A stretch of DNA of 64,000 bases from CALJXB01 sp965225935 (GTDB taxonomy: Bacteria; Pseudomonadota; Alphaproteobacteria; Kiloniellales; JAKSDN01). The position numbers and the translations under genes were made by a program. The notes under the pieces are model-generated. The model was not told the DNA's origin. It saw only the letters and a program-made list of their open reading frames with translations, and searched no databases. The first letter of the stretch is position 1. Each line of letters begins with the position of its first letter. The stretch is from assembly GCA_965225935.1 (NCBI GenBank), contig CBDDCC010000024.1, forward strand, positions 620,001-684,000. Direction: 5' to 3'. Shown piece after piece: positions 58,804 through 64,000 of the stretch.

Positions 58804-60027
58804 TTGGACTATCAGGACTTCTTCCAACGCGGCCTCGCCGGCCTTCGCGAGGAGGGCCGCTACCGGGTGTTCGCGGACCTGGAGCGCCGGGCGGGGGCCT
58901 TTCCGCGGGCCCTGCGCCATGATGGGAACCCGATCGGCGAGACGGTGAGCGAGGTGACCGTCTGGTGCTCCAACGACTATCTCGGCATGGGCCAGCACCC
59001 GGGCGTGGTGGCGGCCATGCAGGAGGCGCTGGCGCGCTGCGGGGCGGGCGCCGGGGGGACCCGCAACATCTCCGGCACCAACCACTACCACGTGCTGCTC
59101 GAGCGCGAGCTGGCCGAGCTGCACGGCAAGGAGGCGGCGCTGCTCTTCACCTCGGGCTACGTCTCCAACTTCGCCAGCCTCGGCACGCTCGCCGCGCGCC
59201 TGCCCGGCTGCCTGGTGCTGTCGGACGCCAAGAACCATGCCTCCATGATCGAGGGCATCCGCCACAGCCGGGCCGAGAAGCGCATCTTCCGCCACAACGA
59301 CCCGGCGGACCTGGCGCGGCTCCTGGCCGACGAGGACCCGGGCCGGGCCAAGATCGTCGCCTTCGAGTCGGTCTACTCCATGGACGGCGACGTGGCGCCC
59401 ATCGCCGAGCTCTGCGAGGTGGCCGAGGCCCACGGCGCCATGACCTATCTCGACGAGGTGCACGCGGTCGGGCTCTACGGCCCCCGGGGCGGCGGCATCG
59501 CCGAGCGCGAGGGGGTGATGGAGCGCCTGACGGTGATCGAAGGGACGCTCGCCAAGGCCTACGGGGTGCTGGGGGGCTATATCGCGGCCTCTGGGGCGCT
59601 CGTCGACTTCGTGCGCAGCTTCGCCTCGGGCTTCATCTTCACGACGGCCCTGCCGCCGGCGGTGGCGGCGGGGGCCTTGACGAGCGTGCGGCACCTGAAG
59701 GCGAGCGGGGCGGAGCGGGCGCGCCACCAGGAGCGGGCGGCGACGCTCAAGCGGCGGCTCGGCGAGGCGGGCCTGCCGGTGATGGCCTCCGAGAGTCACA
59801 TCGTGCCGGTCCTGGTGGGCGAGGCGGCCCTCTGCAAGCTGGTGAGCGACCGGCTCCTCAAAGAGCACGCCATCTACGTGCAGCCGATCAACTACCCGAC
59901 GGTCGCCCGCGGCACGGAGCGTCTCCGCCTCACCCCCTCGCCGCTCCACTCCGACGCCGACATGGACCGCCTGATCGCCGCGCTGAGCGCCATCTGGGCC
60001 GACCTGGGGCTCGAGCGCGCGGCCTAG
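58804..60027 (+). CDS. hemA: 5-aminolevulinate synthase
   Basis: 407 aa PLP enzyme condensing glycine and succinyl-CoA to 5-aminolevulinate, the first step of the C4 heme pathway used by alphaproteobacteria. Motifs: VWCSNDYLGMGQHP, GTRNISGTNHYHVLLE, FESVYSMDGDVAPI, YLDEVHAVGLYG, and Lys of EGTLAKAYGVLGGY as the PLP lysine. The start is put at a TTG (58804), with GGGAGGG just upstream, because the protein then begins MDYQDFFQRGLAGLREEGRYRVF like known family members (MDY...). An ATG seven codons earlier is the alternative. In the apparent NO/oxygen regulon with cytochrome c. Confidence 0.93.
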   Translation: MDYQDFFQRGLAGLREEGRYRVFADLERRAGAFPRALRHDGNPIGETVSEVTVWCSNDYLGMGQHPGVVAAMQEALARCGAGAGGTRNISGTNHYHVLLERELAELHGKEAALLFTSGYVSNFASLGTLAARLPGCLVLSDAKNHASMIEGIRHSRAEKRIFRHNDPADLARLLADEDPGRAKIVAFESVYSMDGDVAPIAELCEVAEAHGAMTYLDEVHAVGLYGPRGGGIAEREGVMERLTVIEGTLAKAYGVLGGYIAASGALVDFVRSFASGFIFTTALPPAVAAGALTSVRHLKASGAERARHQERAATLKRRLGEAGLPVMASESHIVPVLVGEAALCKLVSDRLLKEHAIYVQPINYPTVARGTERLRLTPSPLHSDADMDRLIAALSAIWADLGLERAA

Positions 60028-61289
60028 GCTGGCGGTCCTTCCGCCCCGGCTGACCGGCCGGCGCGGCGGCCGAGGAGGATCGGGCCGCAGGTCGCCAGGA
60101 AGCAGGCGAAAGCCGCCATCCAGGCGGCGGCGGATCCATGGAGCAAAGGCAGGGTCGCGGCGGACCAGAGCGCGGCTGCGACCCGGGCCGCCGCGGCCAG
60201 GGTGATCAGGCAGAAGGCCGCCGTCAGACCGGGACCGGCGCTGAGCGCCTGGCCCGTGTGGCCCAGGGTGGCGCGGCTCATCACGCCCAGGGTCATGGTT
60301 CCGATCGCCCCAACGCCGAGAGCGTGGATGCCGGCGGTCTGGGGAAGGTCGGGTGCAAGGGCGCTCCAGCCCAGGAGCGCGAGCGCAACGGGGATCCAGA
60401 GATAGCCAACGTGGAGCACCCAGAGCAGCGGCTCGCCCGCTGCCGGAAGGCCGCGCCAGCGCAGCAGGCGGATGAGGTTGAGCGCCGCGGCGGCGATGAG
60501 CGCGAGGCCGCAGAGGACGCCGTCCGGCAACAGGACCCAAAGCAGCAGGGCCGCCAGGGTGGCGAGCAGGGTGAGCCGGTCGAAGGCGCCGAAGGGCGCC
60601 GGCAGCACGCCGGCCGAGCGCTTGGCGAGCCAGTTGCGGGTGAAGCTCGGCACGATCCGGCCCCCGACGATGGCGATCAAGAACGCCAGGCAGGCGAGCG
60701 CGGATCGCACGTCCGCGCCTTCCCCGACCCCGCTTTGGGCGAGCAGGCCGGCTGAGACCGCGTGGAACAGCAGGTTGGACAAGAGAAAAAGGCCCAGGAC
60801 CGCGATCAGTGGCAGGTTGCGCCAGTTGCCGCCGGCGACGATCTCTCGCAGCGCCGACAAGAGCAGGGCCAGCAGGAAGAGAATGTCGAGAACGGCCGCC
60901 GGCAGCGGTCCGATGACGCCGGAGACGGCCATGCCGAGACGTCCGGCGAGCCACAGGCCGACCAGCGCCAGCAGCCGTCCGCCCTTGAGCGGCAGCCGTC
61001 CGGTCCAGTTGGGGATCGCTGTCAGCAGGAAGCCGGCTAGCACCGCGGCCACGTAGCCGAAGACCATCTCGTGGAAATGCCAGCGCAGCGGGTCGTAGGC
61101 GCTCGGCCAGTCCCAGGCGCCCAGCAGCCGGCCCAGGGAGACCGGCAGGACGATCAGGGCCCAGGCCCCGGCCAGCAGGAAGAAGGGGCGGAAGCCCGCC
61201 GACAGCAAGGCGATCCCGGATCCGCCGGCCTTGGAGCCCACCGCCATCTCCGCCAGATCCCTCCTCTCTCCCACACCGCCGTCCGTCAT
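60024..61289 (-). CDS. nnrS: NnrS-family membrane protein (nitric-oxide response)
   Basis: 421 aa with about twelve transmembrane helices. The family's conserved segment WHFHEMVFGYVAAVLAGFLLTAIPNWTGR (about residues 70-98) with two histidines is present, and HALGVGAIGTMTLGVMSRATLGHTG near 330 also matches NnrS. NnrS is a heme- and copper-containing membrane protein that helps cells withstand nitric oxide under anaerobic conditions, often under NnrR/NsrR control. The FNR-type box lies 36 bp upstream of the ATG at 61289. A later start at 61247 with GGCGGAG before it is possible. It converges on hemA with a few bases of overlap. Confidence 0.9.
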   Translation of the reverse strand: MTDGGVGERRDLAEMAVGSKAGGSGIALLSAGFRPFFLLAGAWALIVLPVSLGRLLGAWDWPSAYDPLRWHFHEMVFGYVAAVLAGFLLTAIPNWTGRLPLKGGRLLALVGLWLAGRLGMAVSGVIGPLPAAVLDILFLLALLLSALREIVAGGNWRNLPLIAVLGLFLLSNLLFHAVSAGLLAQSGVGEGADVRSALACLAFLIAIVGGRIVPSFTRNWLAKRSAGVLPAPFGAFDRLTLLATLAALLLWVLLPDGVLCGLALIAAAALNLIRLLRWRGLPAAGEPLLWVLHVGYLWIPVALALLGWSALAPDLPQTAGIHALGVGAIGTMTLGVMSRATLGHTGQALSAGPGLTAAFCLITLAAAARVAAALWSAATLPLLHGSAAAWMAAFACFLATCGPILLGRRAGRSAGAEGPPA

Positions 61290-61324
61290 GGCTTCACGCT
61301 ACGCCGCGGCCGCGGCGCCCTGCC

Positions 61325-61338
61325 TTGACGGCGCTCAA
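61325..61338. promoter_or_regulatory. FNR/DNR-type box upstream of nnrS
   Basis: Read on the minus strand as TTGAG-CGCC-GTCAA (plus strand TTGAC-GGCG-CTCAA), 36 bp before the nnrS start. Third member of the TTGA-N6-TCAA set. The centre is close to the promoter position expected for Fnr-type activation. Confidence 0.75.
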
Positions 61339-61513
61339 GGGGACCCGGCTGCGGCCCCGCGATCACGGCTCCGTGAGGTTCCCACCTCAGGCGGCATGTC
61401 TGTTAAGCTATGGTCAAGCCGGTCAAGGCCATATTGGCAGGTCCCCAGAGGCGCGGCCGGATCCGGAAGGCCGATCTTCGGGACCTCGTCGTTTCGTGTC
61501 GTTCGGGTTGGAT

Positions 61514-61963
61514 ATGAGAGTCGCCGCACCTTTCCTCGCCTTTCTCGTTCTCCTCCTCTCGGGTCCGGACGCCTGGGCCTTCAAGTGCCAGGACCTGCCC
61601 CTCATGCAGCTGCGCACCCAGGATGGCAAGACGATCAGGATCCATGCGCTCGACGAGCAGATGGAGCGCTCGCCGATCTGGGACATGGAGAAGCGGGGCG
61701 AGCCGCCGCTGCGCCTCTCGCGCGCGGTTGCGACCGCCCGCAAGTGGGCGGAGAAGAAATACAAGAACTTCGACGAGGTCCGCATCGGCCGCATCAGCCT
61801 GCACGAGCGGCGCTGCGGGTTCGCCCGGGGCCGCTGGTTCTACATCTTCGACTTCGACCCGGTCGACGACGGCAAGCTCCTGCTCGGCACCGGGCACTTC
61901 GCCGCGGTGCTGATGGACGGCACCATCATCGGCCCCAACGATCCGCCCTCCGAGGACGACTGA
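61514..61963 (+). CDS. Exported hypothetical protein
   Basis: 149 aa. Sec signal MRVAAPFLAFLVLLLSGPDAWA, then a mature domain of about 125 residues with two cysteines (FKCQDLP, RRCGFARG) and the segment RIGRISLHERRCGFARGRWFYIFDFDP, GTGHFAAVLMDGTIIGP. A small periplasmic fold of unknown function, possibly with one disulfide. The ATG at 61514 begins the signal peptide; ribosome site weak (GTTGGAT). The frame is open further upstream toward the nnrS promoter. Confidence 0.75.
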   Translation: MRVAAPFLAFLVLLLSGPDAWAFKCQDLPLMQLRTQDGKTIRIHALDEQMERSPIWDMEKRGEPPLRLSRAVATARKWAEKKYKNFDEVRIGRISLHERRCGFARGRWFYIFDFDPVDDGKLLLGTGHFAAVLMDGTIIGPNDPPSEDD

Positions 61964-62001
61964 CGGGGCTCCCGGGGTGCTTGCCCCGGCCTTCCAAGCT
62001 C

Positions 62002-62988
62002 TTAGAAATACTCGGGAAACGCCGCGGTGAGCGCGGTCCGGAGCCGTTCGCGCGGCGGCTCGTCGGAGTCGGGATAGTCGAAGCGGCCGCCGGTCACCGC
62101 CTCGTAGAGCGCCACGTAGCGGGCGCTGAAGGCGAGCAGCGTCTCCTCGGGGATCTCCGGAATGGGCTCCCGGTAGGGGTCGCAGCGGGCGCGGATCCAG
62201 AGCCGCAGGAACTCCTTGTCGAGGCTCTCCGGCTCCTCGCCGCGGGCCTGGCGGGCGGCGTAGCTCCCCGCCTGCCAGTAGCGGCTCGAGTCCGGGGTCA
62301 GGATCTCGTCGGCCAGCACCAGGCGCCCGTCCGGGTCGAGGCCGAACTCGAACTTGCTGTCCACCAGGATCAGCCCGTTTTCGGCGGCGATCTCGCGGCC
62401 CCGGGAGAAGACGGCGAGGCTCTTCTCGACCGCCTCGTCCCACAGCGCCCGGCTCATCAGGCCCTCGCCGACCACCTCCCGGGCGGTGATTGGCCGGTCG
62501 TGGCTGCCGGCGGCGCCTTTGGTGGTCGGCGTGACGAGCGTCTCCGGCAGCTTCTGGTTCTTGGCGAGACCGTCGGGCAAATCGTGGCCATAGAGCCGCC
62601 GCTCGCCGCGGGCGTACATGGGCCAGATGCTGGTCTCGGTCGTGCCGGTCAAATAGTCCCGCACCACCATCTCCACCGGCAGCATGTCGAGCCGCCGGCC
62701 CACCACCACGTTGGGGTCCGGGTAGTCGAGCACGTGGTTGGGCGAGAGATCGGCGGTCTTCTCGAACCAGAAGCGCGCGGTCTGGGTCAGCGCCTGGCCC
62801 TTGTAGGGCACCGCCGCCAGCACCTTGTCGAAGGCCGACTGGCGGTCGGTGGCGATCATGACCCGCCGCCCGTCGGGCAGGTCATAGCAGTCGCGCACCT
62901 TGCCGCGCTGGAAGCCCGGCAGCTCCGGGAAATGGGCATCGGTGAGGACCCCGGCGAGGGCCCGTCTGTCGTGCTCCGAGAGGCTCAT
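62002..62988 (-). CDS. purC: SAICAR synthetase (phosphoribosylaminoimidazole-succinocarboxamide synthase)
   Basis: 328 aa. Step of purine synthesis joining CAIR and aspartate with ATP to SAICAR. Motifs: GKVRDCYDLPDGRRVMIATDRQSAFDKVL, EMVVRDYLTGTTETS, ILVDSKFEFGLDPDGRLVLADEILTPDSSRYW (the signature region). The length is that of the larger PurC form with the C-terminal extension SRYW and later residues. The ATG at 62988 is used with a modest ribosome site. Transcribed alone; its neighbours are an exported protein (converging) and the small gene at 63102 (upstream, separated by a terminator). Confidence 0.93.
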   Translation of the reverse strand: MSLSEHDRRALAGVLTDAHFPELPGFQRGKVRDCYDLPDGRRVMIATDRQSAFDKVLAAVPYKGQALTQTARFWFEKTADLSPNHVLDYPDPNVVVGRRLDMLPVEMVVRDYLTGTTETSIWPMYARGERRLYGHDLPDGLAKNQKLPETLVTPTTKGAAGSHDRPITAREVVGEGLMSRALWDEAVEKSLAVFSRGREIAAENGLILVDSKFEFGLDPDGRLVLADEILTPDSSRYWQAGSYAARQARGEEPESLDKEFLRLWIRARCDPYREPIPEIPEETLLAFSARYVALYEAVTGGRFDYPDSDEPPRERLRTALTAAFPEYF

Positions 62989-63045
62989 GGCCCTGAGTAT
63001 AGGGGCGGCGGGCCGGCCCTGCGAGGCTCCGCGCCGGCGCCAAAG

Positions 63046-63076
63046 AGAACGGGCCCGCGCGTGAGGCGCGGGCCCG
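63046..63076 (-). terminator. Strong terminator of the small gene upstream of purC
   Basis: CGGGCCCGCGC and GCGCGGGCCCG, 11-bp perfect stem with GTGAG loop; on the minus strand it is followed by TTCTCTTTG. Lies about 26 bp after the stop of the 40-residue gene, so that gene forms its own transcription unit. Confidence 0.85.
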
Positions 63077-63101
63077 GTTCCCGAAAGCTTGCGGCTGGGC
63101 T

Positions 63102-63224
63102 TTAGACGTAGCGGGCGGTCAGCAGCGACAGCAGCTTGACGTCGATGCCGTCGTTCGAGACGCCGCGGCGGGTGCCGTTCTTGTGGCCGACCCTCTCGGC
63201 CTTGAGGAAGAGGAAGTGCGTCAT
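63102..63224 (-). CDS. Small 40-residue protein upstream of purC, unannotated family
   Basis: 40 aa: begins MTHFLFLKAERVGHKNG, ends VKLLSLLTARYV. The ATG at 63224 has AGGAG nine nt upstream. The reading frame ends 26 bp before a strong terminator. It is too short for ORF lists but has ribosome site, stop and terminator in the right order. A short basic/hydrophobic N-terminus, then RRGVSNDGIDVKLL. No family recognised and no fold predicted. Could be a small regulatory or membrane-associated peptide. Confidence 0.6.
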   Translation of the reverse strand: MTHFLFLKAERVGHKNGTRRGVSNDGIDVKLLSLLTARYV

Positions 63225-63529
63225 GGCTGTAACTCCTGACAGGGCCGAAGCCCGTTGAGATCCTTGGTGTTGAGGAATAGATCGCTCTTTCCGGCCCCGC
63301 GCACAATTTCGGAGAATTCATCCCTGCCATGCAATTTTCGCCGGACTCGCGGTGGAACCTTGGCATTGGATTTGCCTTTGGCCTCCGCCCTCCGGGACGG
63401 CCCGTCCGGCGCCGCCTCGCGCCCCCCGTGGAACCCGGCTCCCGGCTGGGTTATTCTAGTGGGCAGGGAGTCGCAGAACGGAAGCCGGGGAAGGCGGCTT
63501 CGCGGGTAGACCGCAAGAGGGGAAGAGCG
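63225..63529. other. Divergent intergenic region, 305 bp
   Basis: Between the 40-residue gene (minus) and the MlaC-like gene (plus). AT-rich patches near 63290-63330 should hold the promoter of the small gene. GC-rich part upstream of 63530 carries the GAGGGGAAGAG ribosome region of the MlaC-like gene. No gene recognised. Confidence 0.5.
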
Positions 63530-64000
63530 ATGCAGCAACGTCGTAGATTCATTCTCGCCGCGCTCTGGGCGCTTCTTTTCCTGGCCTCTGCCCCGGCGCC
63601 ACTGTGGGCCAAGGACGCCGATGCCGGGGCCTTCCTCGAATCCCTGAACCGGGAAGCCCACGCCAAGCTCGCCGACCTGGAGCTGAGCCAGGAGCAGAGG
63701 GAAGCGAACTTCCGCGCCATGTTCCGCACGGCCTTCGACATCCCGGCGATCAGCCGTTTCGTGCTCGGCCGCTACTGGCGCGAGGCCTCGGACGACCAGC
63801 GCCAGTCCTTCATGGAGCTCTTCGAGGAGCTCAACATGCGCCGTTTCCTGCCGTACTTCGCGGACGTCTCGGACAAGGCCATCGCCGTCAAACGGGTCCA
63901 GCCCGAGGACGCCAGGCCCAACCTCTTCCGGGTCTCCAGCGTCATCAACCGGCCCGAGGGCGAACCCATCGCCGTGGTCTGGCGCATCCGCGACAACGGC
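63530..64000 (+). CDS. MlaC/Ttg2D-family phospholipid-binding protein, N-terminal part
   Basis: 157 residues visible before the window ends. Signal peptide MQQRRRFILAALWALLFLASAPAPLWAK, then a helical domain: FLESLNREAHAKLADLELSQEQREANFRAMFRTAFDIPAISRFVLGRYWREASDDQRQSFMELFEE. The segment FDIPAISRFVLGRYWR and FMELFEELNMRRFLPYF match the MlaC family (toluene tolerance Ttg2D), periplasmic proteins that carry phospholipids between membranes. The rest of the lipid-binding domain lies beyond the edge. ATG at 63530 with GGGGAAGAG upstream. Confidence 0.85.
   Translation, partial: MQQRRRFILAALWALLFLASAPAPLWAKDADAGAFLESLNREAHAKLADLELSQEQREANFRAMFRTAFDIPAISRFVLGRYWREASDDQRQSFMELFEELNMRRFLPYFADVSDKAIAVKRVQPEDARPNLFRVSSVINRPEGEPIAVVWRIRDNG

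Noticed and set aside
61231..63105. Plus-strand open frame (624 codons) opposite purC and the exported protein
   Set aside because: Shadow of purC on the other strand; purC motifs are unambiguous on the minus strand.
1..64000. CRISPR arrays, rRNA, tRNA, transposases and integrases
   Set aside because: None seen on either strand. The only repeats are the 137-bp pair, iterons, dyads and short tandem units. A tRNA scan was not run.

Overview
The window is GC-rich, densely packed DNA from the chromosome of an alphaproteobacterium, most likely a free-living Rhodospirillales-type organism. The evidence is an alphaproteobacterial-type 5-aminolevulinate synthase, a bactofilin, a BTLCP (LapG-like) protease with a SPOR-like tail, an MlaC-like protein, and many ABC importers of the spermidine/putrescine and dipeptide types. 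The species is not identified. No rRNA, tRNA, CRISPR array, transposase or integrase was seen.

Layout. 0-3.1 kb: a type I secretion ABC exporter (cut by the window edge) preceded by a two-domain fasciclin protein that looks like its cargo. 3.6-9.3 kb: a TetR-controlled polyamine-type ABC importer ending in a creatininase, so a candidate creatinine uptake and hydrolysis operon. 9.3-11.4 kb: an intergenic repeat, a duplicated dimeric-barrel protein and gene debris, including a multiply deleted copy of the M28 peptidase found at 22.7 kb. 11.4-21.3 kb: a dipeptide-type ABC importer with two substrate-binding proteins, an N-carbamoylsarcosine-amidase-like hydrolase and an amidohydrolase, ended by a strong terminator. 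21.5-31.6 kb: a LysR regulator diverging from a second dipeptide-type importer operon that carries an M28 peptidase, a creatininase-family hydrolase and an amidohydrolase_2 protein. Together these suggest scavenging of amides and cyclic amides such as creatinine, carbamoyl amino acids and modified peptides.

31.9-34.3 kb: an ArsR-like regulator diverging from two ArsI/CadI-type dioxygenases and a metallophosphoesterase. 34.4-37 kb: an MFS transporter and a proline-racemase-family enzyme. 37.4-43 kb: Ppx/GppA phosphatase, isoaspartyl methyltransferase, a small HTH protein facing a histone-H1-like gene across an unusual three-dyad operator, a YkgJ protein, and a small gene preceded by four 11-bp iterons. 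43.3-48.1 kb: an M24 hydrolase diverging from a DoeB-like deacetylase, then two exported proteins. 48.5-54 kb: bactofilin, the second copy of the 137-bp repeat, and small proteins around the LapG-like protease. 54.3-56.8 kb: a fusion of a kinase-like domain, a TolB-like domain and TPRs.

57.3-61.3 kb is a likely nitric-oxide/oxygen-responsive cluster: a Crp/Fnr regulator, cytochrome c, ALA synthase (heme supply) and NnrS, with three TTGA-N6-TCAA boxes. The window ends with a small exported protein, purC, an uncatalogued 40-codon gene with its own ribosome site and terminator, and the start of an MlaC-family gene.

The most novel material is non-coding or fused: the covarying 137-bp repeat, the three-dyad operator, the 11-bp iterons, the homopolymer-interrupted H1-like gene, the peptidase remnant and the kinase/TolB/TPR protein.
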